A stretch of DNA of 64,000 nucleotides, taken from the NCBI GenBank assembly GCA_965224045.1, contig CBDCYD010000016.1, positions 496,001 through 560,000 of the forward strand, written 5' to 3'. Positions 44,294 through 54,024 of the stretch are shown here, in pieces. The notes under the pieces are model-generated. The model saw nothing but the letters and a program-made list of their open reading frames with translations. It did no database searches and was not told the origin of the DNA. The number at the start of each line of letters is the position of its first letter. Position 1 is the stretch's first letter. The DNA is from Tectiglobus sp965224045. GTDB lineage: Bacteria; Pseudomonadota; Alphaproteobacteria; Rhizobiales; Hyphomicrobiaceae. Both the position numbers and the translations under genes were made by a program.

Positions 44294-45592
44294 ATGGTTG
44301 AGATTGCGACCCGCGTTTACAATCACTTTTGGAAGATTGACCCGATCGTGCGATCGGTGTTGGACAACGACTTCTACAAGCTGCTGATGGCGCAATCCAT
44401 CTTTCGGCACGAGAAGAACGTCCGCGTATCTTTCAGCCTGATCAACCGGACGGACCGGGTGCCGCTGGCGGCGCTTGTCGATGAAACGGCATTGCGCGAA
44501 CAGCTTGACTATATCCGGACGCTTCGTCTGACGCGCGGTGAGTCCACCTGGCTGCGCGGGAACTCGTTTTACGGCGAGAGGCGGATGTTTGATCCGGCAT
44601 TCATTTCTTGGCTGGAAGATTTCAGGTTTCCAGACTACGCGCTGGTCCGGCGCGATGATCAGTATGAACTGACCTTCGAGGGAGCGTGGCTCGATGTCAT
44701 GATGTGGGAGGTTCCAGCGCTCGCTGTCGTCATGGAAATGCGGTCACGCGCGGTCCTGCAGGGTATGGGCCGGTTCGCACTGCAGGTGCTCTATGCGCGC
44801 GCGATGACGAAGGTCTGGGAGAAAATCGAAGCTCTCAGAGAGTTGCCGGACTTAAAAATTTCCGATTTCGGGACGCGGAGACGGCACAGCTTTCTGTGGC
44901 AGGACTGGTGTGTCCAGGCGATGATCGAGGGGCTGGGAACGCGGTTTCTGGGCACATCGAACTGTCTCATTGCGCTGCGCCGCGAAGTCGAGGCGATTGG
45001 GACGAACGCTCACGAACTGCCAATGGTCTATGCGGCTCTCGCCGGGGTGCACGGCGATGAAGCTCTCGCCAAGGCACCTTATGAGGTCTTGTCCGATTGG
45101 CAGGAGGACTACCACGGCAATTTGCTGATCATTCTGCCCGACACTTTCGGTACCGAGAGGTTCCTGGAGAGGGCGCCCGACTGGGTTGCAAGGTGGACCG
45201 GGATGCGCATCGATTCCGGTGATCCGCGCAAGGCCGGTGAAGCCGCCATCAGATGGTGGCGTGAGCGCGGGGAAGACCCCGCCGAGAAGCTTCTAATTTT
45301 TTCGGACGGTCTCGATACCGAGGAAATCAAGGCGTTGCATCGTCAGTTTCACGAGCGGGTTCGCGTCGGATTCGGCTGGGGCACATTGCTGACGAACGAC
45401 TTTCGAGGTCTGATCGACAACGGTCGGCTGGATCCGATTTCGCTTGTCTGCAAAGTCGTTTCCGCTGACGGCCGCGCGACCGTCAAACTTTCCGACAATC
45501 CTCTCAAGGCGGTTGGCTCTCCGGTTGAAGTTGAGCGCTACAAGCGTGTTTTCAGGACCGGGCAGCAAGACCAAATGGAGGTGATTGTCTAA
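44294..45592 (+). CDS. pncB: Nicotinate phosphoribosyltransferase
   Basis: A 432-residue enzyme of NAD salvage, converting nicotinate and phosphoribosyl pyrophosphate to nicotinate mononucleotide. The N-terminus VLDNDFYKLLMAQSIF, the middle FLGTSNCLIALR, and the C-terminal IDSGDPRKAGEAAI and KLSDNPLKAVGSP are typical of PncB. The length matches the family. ATG 44294 is chosen because family similarity begins about 20 residues later; the frame is open 252 bases upstream. Confidence 0.95.
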   Translation: MVEIATRVYNHFWKIDPIVRSVLDNDFYKLLMAQSIFRHEKNVRVSFSLINRTDRVPLAALVDETALREQLDYIRTLRLTRGESTWLRGNSFYGERRMFDPAFISWLEDFRFPDYALVRRDDQYELTFEGAWLDVMMWEVPALAVVMEMRSRAVLQGMGRFALQVLYARAMTKVWEKIEALRELPDLKISDFGTRRRHSFLWQDWCVQAMIEGLGTRFLGTSNCLIALRREVEAIGTNAHELPMVYAALAGVHGDEALAKAPYEVLSDWQEDYHGNLLIILPDTFGTERFLERAPDWVARWTGMRIDSGDPRKAGEAAIRWWRERGEDPAEKLLIFSDGLDTEEIKALHRQFHERVRVGFGWGTLLTNDFRGLIDNGRLDPISLVCKVVSADGRATVKLSDNPLKAVGSPVEVERYKRVFRTGQQDQMEVIV

Positions 45593-45735
45593 GGCATGTC
45601 GCAGCAAAACGGATCGGCTCATAAGGGAGCGACGCGAACCGGCCGAAAGGCCGCCCCGCCGGAGCCGCCGCGCGCAGCGCGAATGGCGGCGTGAGGCAAA
45701 GAAACCCGAAGGAGGCGCATTTTTGGCAACGCGCC

Positions 45736-45863
45736 CTAGATCATTTCCGCCTTAGGCGGAATCACACCGCCTGCCCACTCCCCCGCCCGGCCGCCCATGC
45801 AATCGTGGTTTTGGGTGGCCGGGCGGGGGAGTGGGACGGTTCCAGCTAAACCTGAAACGCTCG
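45736..45863 (-). repeat. Palindromic repeat family A, copy 2
   Basis: The reverse-oriented twin of the copy inside tRNA-Leu, with the same 23-pair hairpin and terminal small hairpin. CTAG flanks its terminal end; the other flank reads gctc rather than CTAG. It lies between convergent genes. The bases 45593-45735 before it hold no gene. Confidence 0.92.
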
Positions 45864-45979
45864 TCTTATGACTTTCTCCGCGACTCAGATCGGTTGAAAT
45901 CCGATGGTTTCGTCAATTGGCGCTCGCTGCTGCTTTCCGCAAGAGAAAGTTTGCCATCAGAAACGAGCACAGCGCCCCC

Positions 45980-46774
45980 TCAATGACCAATCGAGAAGTC
46001 ATTCCTGCCCGTGCGGTCGACACCGCGGACGAGCCAGAGTGGACGCGTGGCGAAACTCACCGGGATACCGCTCTTGCCATCGGCAGGATTAAGATTGCGC
46101 TCGAAGACACTGGTTGCCGGCATGTAGCGCAGCGCGACGCCGGCGCGCCGGCGAGGCGACAGGTTCGCATCGGCACCGTGGATCATGTAGACATCGTGCA
46201 GGGACATCTGCCCCGGTTCCAATTCCAGCGCAACCTCGCTTGATCGGTCGAAGGCGCTGTCTGCGGTGCGTTGCGTGAGCACGACATCATCGCGGTCTTC
46301 CGTGAGGTGGTCGACCAGCTGCCGCTTGCGGTGCGAGCCGGGGATCACCTTGAGACAGCCGTTTTCACGATCGGTCCGGTCGAGTGCGACCCAGACGGTG
46401 CACGTGGCGAGCGGCCTGATCGGCCAATAGTGACCGTCCTGATGCCAAGGTGTCTCATAGCCGGTGCCGCCCGGTTTGCAAAAGACATGACAGCCCCACA
46501 GGATGACATCATCCCCGATCACCTGTGCCACCATTTCGACGATATCTTCGTCGTGTGCGAGATCAAGGAAATCCTTGGAGCCCTTCACGCCTTCGTCGTT
46601 TTGCCCGGCGATGTGCGCAGAGACCAGTTTTTCCGGCCGTACGTCCGGGTTGTCGGCAATGAGCCTGTCGAGGGTCCCGCGCAGCGCGTCGATGCGCTTT
46701 GATGGCAGGCGGAAGGCGGGAATGACATATCCGTCGCTATGGTAGTGTTCGATTTCCGCCTGCGTTAGCGTCAC
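45980..46774 (-). CDS. Phytanoyl-CoA dioxygenase (PhyH) family protein
   Basis: A 264-residue Fe(II)/2-oxoglutarate oxygenase. Iron ligands are WHQDGHYW (HxD) at about residue 110 and the distal His in MIHGADANLSPRRR; the following Arg binds 2-oxoglutarate. ENGCLKVIPGSH is the family's typical core. It hydroxylates an unknown small molecule. The gene stands alone between pncB and a multicopper oxidase. Confidence 0.92.
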   Translation of the reverse strand: MTLTQAEIEHYHSDGYVIPAFRLPSKRIDALRGTLDRLIADNPDVRPEKLVSAHIAGQNDEGVKGSKDFLDLAHDEDIVEMVAQVIGDDVILWGCHVFCKPGGTGYETPWHQDGHYWPIRPLATCTVWVALDRTDRENGCLKVIPGSHRKRQLVDHLTEDRDDVVLTQRTADSAFDRSSEVALELEPGQMSLHDVYMIHGADANLSPRRRAGVALRYMPATSVFERNLNPADGKSGIPVSFATRPLWLVRGVDRTGRNDFSIGH

Positions 46775-46874
46775 TGCTCGTCTCCTTCGTCAGTCACCAA
46801 TCACCTTGATGCCGGCTACATTCGACGTGCCCGCCCGTTCCGCCGAACTCGGCTCGGGTCACATCAGTTTGACC

Positions 46875-48284
46875 TCAGCCGACCTCAAACCATGTGCTCA
46901 TGCCGCCAGCCTGGTGACCCAGCATGTGGCAATGCAGCATCCACTTGCCGGGATTATGCGCTTTGAAAGCAACGGTTATGTCCTGGTTGTGCTCAACGAA
47001 TACCGTATCGCGCCAATAGGGTTGCGGATCGCGGTTGGAATGGGTGATTTCGCGGACGTGGTGGCCATGGAAATGCATGGCGTGTGGCCAGGCGGTGCGA
47101 TTTGCGAGACGGACCTTGACCGTCTCGCCGCGCGAGATCTGCGCCAGGGGATGGTCGGGCATACCGACGATGCCATTGAACGCCCACGCTTTGCGGTGCT
47201 CGCGCACGAGTTCGCGTAACTCCATTTCCCGGCCCTTGTAATGGGCCGACTCGAATGCCGTCATCGCGCCTCCGGTCATGATCAGGTCGACCGGTCGCGC
47301 GTTGTCGAGGTCGAGCTTGTCGGGCATCGGATTGGCGGGGAGGACCGGGATGTCTGCTAGCACGCTGGGGCGCGCGCGCTTGGCCGGATGATAGACCAAC
47401 CGGCCCATCTTGACGCGCTCGCGACCGACATCCACGGTGATTGTCGATTGCGTAGCCGGATCTTGCGTGCAGTCGAGGATGACGTCCGCGCGCTGGGCCG
47501 GCGCCAGGAACACCATGTTTCGTTTCGGCGCGAAGGGAACGGCGAGCGGCTGGCCGTCGAGGGCGACGACGATCGGTGCATGATCATCGAAGATCACGCC
47601 CAGTACTCTGGCGTTGGCTGTGTTGACAAGCCTCAGTCGCAGGCGTTCGCCGGCCCGGACCGGAATATCGAGGGTGTCCTTGCCGTTGAGGGTGAGGACA
47701 TTGCCGAGCCGTCCGGCATGGGAGATGTCGTGCATGCTGCCGAGACTGCGTTCGTGGATCTTGCCGTCGCGACCGAGGCGCCAGTCATCGACGGCGAGTA
47801 CCAAATCCTGATCGACCGCCGGCGGTTTGTCCTCCTCCACGATGAAGGCACCTTGCAGCCCGCGTGCGAGTTGCTCCCACGTGCGGTTGTGGGGATGGTA
47901 CCAATAGGTGCCGGCGTCCGGTGGCGTGAAGCGATAGGTGAAGCGCTCGCCGGGTTTGGTGGCCGGCTGAGTGAGGCCGGCAACGCCGTCCATCGCATTG
48001 TCGATGCGAATGCCGTGCCAGTGGATGGTGGTTGGTTGCGATAGTTGATTGACAAGATCCACCGCGAAGGCTTCGCCCTGCCTGGCGCGCAGTGTCGGGC
48101 CGGGAACGCGCCCGTCGTAGCCCCAGATATCGGTCGCCGGTTCGCCCGGTTCGAGCAGGTTGGCGGTCCCAGGTTTGGCGATGATTTCGCGCACGCGGTT
48201 TGCACGTGCGGGTGCCATGCGTGCGGCGACGGCCGATGCGGCGAGCGTGGCCGAGGTTGTGAGCAACTGACGTCGATTGAGCAC
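46875..48284 (-). CDS. Multicopper oxidase, Tat-exported
   Basis: A 469-residue paralogue of the oxidase at 40864. The N-terminal NRRQLLTTSATLAASA is a short Tat-like signal. Copper sites are IHWHGIRID, WYHPHNRT, HAMHFHGHHV and HCHMLGHQAGGM. It shares GVAGLTQ/GVPGVTQ, LVLAVDDWRLGRDGKIH and other blocks with the first enzyme but lacks its N-terminal extension. It has no cytochrome partner next to it. The natural substrate is unknown. Confidence 0.94.
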   Translation of the reverse strand: MLNRRQLLTTSATLAASAVAARMAPARANRVREIIAKPGTANLLEPGEPATDIWGYDGRVPGPTLRARQGEAFAVDLVNQLSQPTTIHWHGIRIDNAMDGVAGLTQPATKPGERFTYRFTPPDAGTYWYHPHNRTWEQLARGLQGAFIVEEDKPPAVDQDLVLAVDDWRLGRDGKIHERSLGSMHDISHAGRLGNVLTLNGKDTLDIPVRAGERLRLRLVNTANARVLGVIFDDHAPIVVALDGQPLAVPFAPKRNMVFLAPAQRADVILDCTQDPATQSTITVDVGRERVKMGRLVYHPAKRARPSVLADIPVLPANPMPDKLDLDNARPVDLIMTGGAMTAFESAHYKGREMELRELVREHRKAWAFNGIVGMPDHPLAQISRGETVKVRLANRTAWPHAMHFHGHHVREITHSNRDPQPYWRDTVFVEHNQDITVAFKAHNPGKWMLHCHMLGHQAGGMSTWFEVG

Positions 48285-48567
48285 TGGTCCTGCTCCGAGA
48301 TTCGTTTGAGGGAAAGCGCAGCCACCTGCTGTCCGATCCCGCCGACCATTCTAACACGGTATAACGGCGGACGTATCGCGGTCTATCGGATTGCAATGCG
48401 GCGATAAACCGGCCGCATCGCGGTTCGGCCCAACAGCTGGTGTTGGCTGTAACGGGATCGGGCGTGCCGGCAATGCCGCATGAAAGGCACGATATTGACG
48501 CTCGACTGGGTGCGTGGTGCATGGCAAGAGTGGCGCGAGATGACGCGCCAAACCCGGGCCAGATGCC

Positions 48568-51219
48568 ATGAAGACCGATACTCCCCGTCCCATCCGCCTC
48601 AAGGACTACCGACCGTCAGATTTCCTCATCGACCACGTTGACCTGGACTTCGCGTTGCACCCGACGCAGACCAAGGTGCGCGCACGCATGAAGGTACGCC
48701 CCAATCCGGGCGCCCGATCGAACTCCCATACGCTGCGTCTCGATGGCGACCAACTGACGCTGGATCAAGTGAAGCTGAACGGGGCCGTGCTCGATTCAAG
48801 TGCTTTTACGGCATCGCCGAACGGGCTTATCGTGCCGCACCTGCCGAGTGGTCCGTTTCGTCTCGAAATCCATACCACGGTCAATCCGGAAGCGAACACG
48901 GCGCTGAGTGGGCTGTATCGTTCGAAGGGCATCTACTGCACGCAGTGCGAAGCCGAGGGGTTTCGGCGGATCACCTATTTCCTCGATCGCCCGGACGTTC
49001 TTGCAACGTACACGACGCGCATTGAGGCGGATGCCGATGAGGCGGCAACACTGCTCTCGAACGGGAACCCCGTGGAGCGAGGTACGGCGGCCGGCGGCAA
49101 ACGCCATTATGCGGTGTGGAAAGATCCGCATCCCAAACCAAGTTATCTGTTTGCGCTGGTCGGCGGCAATCTCAGTTCGATCGCGTCGACGTTCAGGACC
49201 GCCTCGGGACGGAAAGTGGATCTGCGAATCTACGTCGAGCGCGGCAAGGAAAAGCGCTGCGATTGGGCGATGGATGCGCTCAAGCGGTCGATGCGCTGGG
49301 ACGAGGAGCGTTACGGGCGGGAATACGATCTCGATGTGTTCAATATTGTTGCTGTTTCCGACTTCAACATGGGCGCGATGGAGAACAAGGGCCTCAACAT
49401 CTTCAACGACCGGCTGATACTCGCGTCGCCCGATACGGCGACCGACATGAACTACCTGCGCATCGAGTCGGTTGTTGCACACGAATACTTCCACAACTGG
49501 ACCGGCAACCGCATTACCTGCCGTGATTGGTTCCAGCTCTGCCTCAAGGAGGGGCTGACGGTTTTCCGGGATCAGGAGTTCACGGCGGACGAGCGCGACC
49601 GTACCGTTGAGCGCATCGAGAGCGTACGCGCCTTGCGCGCTCACCAGTTTCCGGAGGATGCCGGTCCGCTCGCCCACCCCGTCCGGCCGTCGAGTTACAT
49701 TGAGATCAATAATTTCTACACAGCGACCGTCTACGAAAAGGGCGCCGAACTGGTGCGCATGATCAAGACGATTTGCGGTGACGAAGGGTTTCGCCAGGGC
49801 ATGGATCTCTACTTTGCGCGGCACGATGGTGATGCGGCAACCATCGAGGACTTCATTGCGTGTTTTGAAGATGCGACCGGCGCCGACCTGAAGCAGTTTC
49901 ACAACTGGTACACGCAGGCCGGTACGCCGGAACTCGTTTGCAAGCTCAGTCACGATGCCAAGAAGCAGATCGCAGAGCTGAGCGTGGAGCAGGTTCTGGC
50001 CCCGACGCCAGGCGAGGCGCGCAAGAAGGTTCTGCATGTTCCCTTGAAGGTCGGCTTGCTTGATCCCGAAGGGCGCGATGTCGCGCTGGAGACCACCGGT
50101 GGCGAGAGCATCGCCGACGGCGTCGTACACGTGACCCGTCGCAGTCAGAAGTTCCGCTTCGCCAAGGTTCCGGCGCGTCCCGTGCCGTCTTATCTGCGCG
50201 AGTTTTCAGCGCCCGTGAAGCTCGTTGCCGACCAACCCGACCGCGAGCTCGAATTTCTTATGGCGCACGATTCGGATCTCTTCTCGCGTTGGCAGGCGGC
50301 GAACGATTATGCGATGCGCATTCTCGTGCAACTGGCCAGATCGCGCGATCCGAAGAAGCACCTCGATCGTGCGCGCGCCTATGCGCAGGCCCTGAAACGG
50401 ACGCTCGAGGACGAGCGCCTCAATGAGGCCTACCGCGCGGAGATGCTGCGCTTGCCCGGAGAGGCGGATATTGCCCGCGAGATCGCGCGAAACGTTGATC
50501 CCGAGGCGGTCCTCAGAGCGCGCCGGCTTTTCGCCAAGACGGTCGCAAAGGCGATAGGCGGGTCGCTGGAGGCGACTTACGACATGATGCGGGCAACCGG
50601 CGCTTTTTCACCGGATGCATCGAGTGCGGGGCGTCGCGCGCTGCGCAATGCGGCGCTCAGCGTTCTGTGTCAGCGCGGCACGGCGAAGGACAGGACGCGT
50701 CTGATGGCCCATTTCGACACTGCGACCAATATGACCGATGAAGCGCACGCACTCGCTCTCATTTCGGTGTTCGGCGGGCGGCAGCGTCAACCGGTGCTCG
50801 ATCGGTTCTATGAACGTTGGCACGACGATCACATCGTGCTCGACACGTGGTTTGGTGTGCAGGCTCTGGTGCCGGCGAAAATGACACTGGGCCGGGTCAA
50901 GAAACTCATGCGGCATGAGAAATTCACACTCGCAAATCCCAACAAGGTGCGGGCATTGATCAGCAGTTTTGCGATGCAGAACCCATCACAGTTCAACCGC
51001 GAGGATGGGGCCGGCTACGAGTTCGTGGCCCGGCAGGTCTTGGCGATCGACAAGATCAATCCGCAGGTCGCAGCCCGGCTTCTCAATGCGTTTCGCTCGT
51101 GGCGCGCGCTGGAGCCGGTTCGGCGCGGCCACTCCAAGCGCGTTCTTCGAGGCTTGGCGCGGAGTGAAAACCTGTCCCGCGATGTATTTGAGATAGCGAG
51201 CAAAATGCTAGAGGACTGA
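48568..51219 (+). CDS. pepN: Aminopeptidase N
   Basis: An 883-residue M1-family zinc aminopeptidase that removes N-terminal residues from peptides in the cytoplasm. The substrate-binding GAMEN lies in FNMGAMENKGLNIF at about residues 267-271. The zinc site is HEYFHNW at 305-311, with the third ligand Glu328 in LKEGLT. The C-terminal ARM-like domain and total length match Escherichia coli PepN. There is no signal peptide. Confidence 0.96.
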   Translation: MKTDTPRPIRLKDYRPSDFLIDHVDLDFALHPTQTKVRARMKVRPNPGARSNSHTLRLDGDQLTLDQVKLNGAVLDSSAFTASPNGLIVPHLPSGPFRLEIHTTVNPEANTALSGLYRSKGIYCTQCEAEGFRRITYFLDRPDVLATYTTRIEADADEAATLLSNGNPVERGTAAGGKRHYAVWKDPHPKPSYLFALVGGNLSSIASTFRTASGRKVDLRIYVERGKEKRCDWAMDALKRSMRWDEERYGREYDLDVFNIVAVSDFNMGAMENKGLNIFNDRLILASPDTATDMNYLRIESVVAHEYFHNWTGNRITCRDWFQLCLKEGLTVFRDQEFTADERDRTVERIESVRALRAHQFPEDAGPLAHPVRPSSYIEINNFYTATVYEKGAELVRMIKTICGDEGFRQGMDLYFARHDGDAATIEDFIACFEDATGADLKQFHNWYTQAGTPELVCKLSHDAKKQIAELSVEQVLAPTPGEARKKVLHVPLKVGLLDPEGRDVALETTGGESIADGVVHVTRRSQKFRFAKVPARPVPSYLREFSAPVKLVADQPDRELEFLMAHDSDLFSRWQAANDYAMRILVQLARSRDPKKHLDRARAYAQALKRTLEDERLNEAYRAEMLRLPGEADIAREIARNVDPEAVLRARRLFAKTVAKAIGGSLEATYDMMRATGAFSPDASSAGRRALRNAALSVLCQRGTAKDRTRLMAHFDTATNMTDEAHALALISVFGGRQRQPVLDRFYERWHDDHIVLDTWFGVQALVPAKMTLGRVKKLMRHEKFTLANPNKVRALISSFAMQNPSQFNREDGAGYEFVARQVLAIDKINPQVAARLLNAFRSWRALEPVRRGHSKRVLRGLARSENLSRDVFEIASKMLED

Positions 51220-51350
51220 TGTTATAAAATCCCCGTTTTTCCAATTTATTATCCTCGACAGTGCAAGTGATTTCTAGCGAGAATGAAGCATGATTCGGGT
51301 GCGGGGGCTTGAGTCTGCTTCTGGCAGGACTCTTATCAACGGGGCGAGAA

Positions 51351-52112
51351 ATGACACAGGCGTCGACCGTCTGTGCACGGGGACAGCGTGCGCGCGCAGT
51401 ACGGGGCCTTCCTGGCCCCCAGATCCACTGCGATCCATTCGAGAGTTTGTCGTACCAAATCAGTCATGAGTTGCGTACGCCGCTCAACGCGGTGATCGGG
51501 TTTTCCGATCTTATGCGAAGCGAGCGGTTTGGCCCCGTTGGGAATGCCCGATACCGTGAGTACCTCGATCATATTTCGGAAAGTGCGGAACGCATGCTCC
51601 AGGCGGCCAATGAAACGTTGGCCATCACGTCCTTGCTCGCCGCGCCACGCCCGGTCGGAGAGACCAAGCCCTTCAATCTCGCCGACGCGGTCGCAGTCGC
51701 GGTCGATACAGCAATCGAGTGCACGGACGGCCGGTTGCCGGCGACGGTGTCGGAGGTCGCGACTTCGATGGAGGTCTGGGGCGATAGCGAAACGGTGATC
51801 ATTGCGTTGGCGAACCTGCTGCGCGCGGCAATGCTCGCTGGACGTGGTTGCAACCGGATTTCCGTTTCAGCGGAGCGTGTGAACTACAACACGGTCGTGC
51901 TGACAGTCAGCAGTTCGACTGCGGCAGCGGCGTCGTCGGCCAAGGGACAACCTTCACGCAAGGCGCGGAGCGAGGCCGAGTTGCTGACGGCGCTCGCGAT
52001 TTCGCTATTGGAGATGCAGGGCCTCGATGTCGAGGCACATACCCCGCCAACCGGTGGATTCGCGGCCCTTATCGAACTCGAACTATCGGCACAGCAGGCA
52101 CTGGCACTCTAA
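51351..52112 (+). CDS. Histidine-kinase-like protein with degenerate ATPase domain
   Basis: A 253-residue soluble protein. A HisKA dimerisation domain has the phosphoacceptor His in SYQISHELRTPLNAVIGFSDLM at about residue 41. The ATPase part that follows is poor: the N box reads ANLLRAAM without the expected Asn pair, and no DxGxG G1 box or GxGLGL G2 box is seen. It may pass phosphate or regulate rather than autophosphorylate. The ATG at 51351 is chosen because GGGCGAG precedes it; ATG 51309 is an alternative. Confidence 0.72.
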   Translation: MTQASTVCARGQRARAVRGLPGPQIHCDPFESLSYQISHELRTPLNAVIGFSDLMRSERFGPVGNARYREYLDHISESAERMLQAANETLAITSLLAAPRPVGETKPFNLADAVAVAVDTAIECTDGRLPATVSEVATSMEVWGDSETVIIALANLLRAAMLAGRGCNRISVSAERVNYNTVVLTVSSSTAAAASSAKGQPSRKARSEAELLTALAISLLEMQGLDVEAHTPPTGGFAALIELELSAQQALAL

Positions 52113-52198
52113 AGATCTCTGGCACTCCAAAGATCTGCCAAATTGGCCAGGCGCCGCGGGCAGTTGGCGCCGTTACGGGCCAGACCTCGAGATGCCCT

Positions 52199-53077
52199 CT
52201 ACTTGTCGTCGCCAAGAACGGTAAAGACGGCAGATCCATCGATCTCGCCATTGCCCTGGGCGACGAGGATGCGGAACAGCGAGAGCGCCTGGGCTGACAT
52301 CGGCATTGCTACGTGCTCCCGGCATGCGGCCGCGTTCAGCATTTCAAGGTCCTTCAAGACCTGGCGGGCATAACCCAGCGGCGTCCAGTCCCGCGCAATC
52401 ATGCGGTCAAAAAGAACTGGCAGCAGGTTTGAACCGGCGTGTCCAGTTGACAGGGCTTCGGGAATTTTCTGCGCATCGACACCGTAGGCCTCTGCGAGCC
52501 GCAAGGCTTCGGCAATGACGCAATAGTTGGTCAGCACAAGGGTCTGGTTGACGAGCTTGGTGGCTTGTCCGGCTGTCACGGGGCCCATGTGCGTGAAGCG
52601 ACCCAAGTGCTCCATGACCGGCCGGATCGTGGCGATGGCCTGGTCGTCACCGCCAGCCATGATCGCCAAGCTGCCGTCTGCCGCTGCCGTCGGGCCGCCT
52701 GACACAGGCGCATCGACGAAGGAGATCGATGCTTGTTGCGAAAGTGAATCGGCAAGGCGTTTGGTTGTCGCGATGTCAGTGGTTGAATGGTCGACGATGA
52801 CATTCGCCCGCGCGGATGCGGCGTGAAGTATACCCTGCTCGGCTTCGATGATTTCGGCAACGTTGGCAGGAGTTGTCACACAGATCTGAATGATGTCGGC
52901 CTGTTCGGCCAGCTCCGCCGGGTTCGCTGCAATGCTCACTCCGAGAGCGCGAGCCGCGTTGCACTTTTCGGCAACGACGTCGAGGCCGATGACGTCATGG
53001 CCGGTTTCGTGCAGGCGCTTCAAGAAGCCTTGCCCCATGAGGCCCAGGCCGATAAATCCGATAGTGGGCTGCTGCAT
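52199..53077 (-). CDS. NAD(P)-dependent beta-hydroxyacid dehydrogenase family oxidoreductase
   Basis: A 292-residue enzyme of the 3-hydroxyisobutyrate/tartronate semialdehyde reductase family. The N-terminal GFIGLGLMGQGF binds the dinucleotide, FVDAPVSGGPTAAADG is the substrate-binding signature, and the catalytic Lys is in GQATKLVNQTL. The start MQQPTIGFIG lies at the fold boundary; eight extra codons are possible upstream. The substrate is unknown. Confidence 0.92.
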   Translation of the reverse strand: MQQPTIGFIGLGLMGQGFLKRLHETGHDVIGLDVVAEKCNAARALGVSIAANPAELAEQADIIQICVTTPANVAEIIEAEQGILHAASARANVIVDHSTTDIATTKRLADSLSQQASISFVDAPVSGGPTAAADGSLAIMAGGDDQAIATIRPVMEHLGRFTHMGPVTAGQATKLVNQTLVLTNYCVIAEALRLAEAYGVDAQKIPEALSTGHAGSNLLPVLFDRMIARDWTPLGYARQVLKDLEMLNAAACREHVAMPMSAQALSLFRILVAQGNGEIDGSAVFTVLGDDK

Positions 53078-53127
53078 GTCCGTTCGTCTCGCTTGCTTCA
53101 TCTGTGACGCGCCGCTGCCGAGGCAGC

Positions 53128-54024
53128 TCAGCCGGCGCCCGGTTCGATGCGTGGTTTGTTGACGATCTCGACGGTGGAATTGGCGTCTGCAGGTTTGCGC
53201 AGAAGGCCACGCTGTGGCGCGAACATGAAGGCCAAAAGGAATACCGCCATTTGTGTGAGAACGATGCAGGGTCCGGTTGCACCGTCAATGTGGAAGCTGA
53301 CGATGGTTCCGATCACGCTCGAGCCGACGGCGGTGGCCGCGGCGATCATCAGCATTCGTTCGAATCGGTTGCTCAGCATGTATGCGATGGCACCCGGGGC
53401 GACCAGCATGGCAACAACGAGGATGATCCCAACTGCCTTGATCGATGCAACAATGGTGAGTGACAGCACGATGAGCAGGCCATAGTGCAGCAGCGCAACC
53501 GGCAGGCCAATGGCCCGGGCGTGCTGGGGATCAAAGCAGTAAAGAAGCAGGTCGCGGCGTTTTGCGAGCACGATGCAAAGCACGATGGCTGCAACAATGG
53601 CCGTTTCGATGAGGTCTGCGGGGGTGACGCCCAGGATGTTGCCGAACAGGATGTGGTTGAGGTGCTGGTCGGTGTCGACTTTTGTGAACAAGACGAGGCC
53701 GAACCCGAACATGCCGGAGAACACGATGCCCATGACGGTGTCTTCTTTGACGCGGCTATTGTCCGACAGGTAGCCGGTGAACACGGCGCAGGCGAGCCCG
53801 GCTACGAACGCCCCGATGGCCAGTGGTAGTCCGAGGATGAATGCGATGACGATCCCAGGCAGCACCGCATGCGAAACCGCATCTCCCATCAGCGACCAGC
53901 CTTTGAGGATCAGATAGCAAGAAAGCACCGCGCAGACCGTGCCGACAAGAATTGCGACGATTAATGCGCGTTGCATAAACGCATAGCCGAGTGGTTCGGC
54001 GATGAGGCCGGCCAGATCACTCAT
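53128..54024 (-). CDS. Mn/Zn ABC transporter permease (second)
   Basis: A 298-residue membrane protein of the ZnuB/SitD type with about eight membrane segments. The repeated family motif GWSLMGDAVSHAVLPG follows the first segments. It is the last gene of a four-gene transport operon and overlaps the first permease by ATGA, which sets the start at 54024. The longer open frame upstream is the other permease's sequence in a shifted frame. It pairs with the first permease to form the channel. Confidence 0.93.
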   Translation of the reverse strand: MSDLAGLIAEPLGYAFMQRALIVAILVGTVCAVLSCYLILKGWSLMGDAVSHAVLPGIVIAFILGLPLAIGAFVAGLACAVFTGYLSDNSRVKEDTVMGIVFSGMFGFGLVLFTKVDTDQHLNHILFGNILGVTPADLIETAIVAAIVLCIVLAKRRDLLLYCFDPQHARAIGLPVALLHYGLLIVLSLTIVASIKAVGIILVVAMLVAPGAIAYMLSNRFERMLMIAAATAVGSSVIGTIVSFHIDGATGPCIVLTQMAVFLLAFMFAPQRGLLRKPADANSTVEIVNKPRIEPGAG

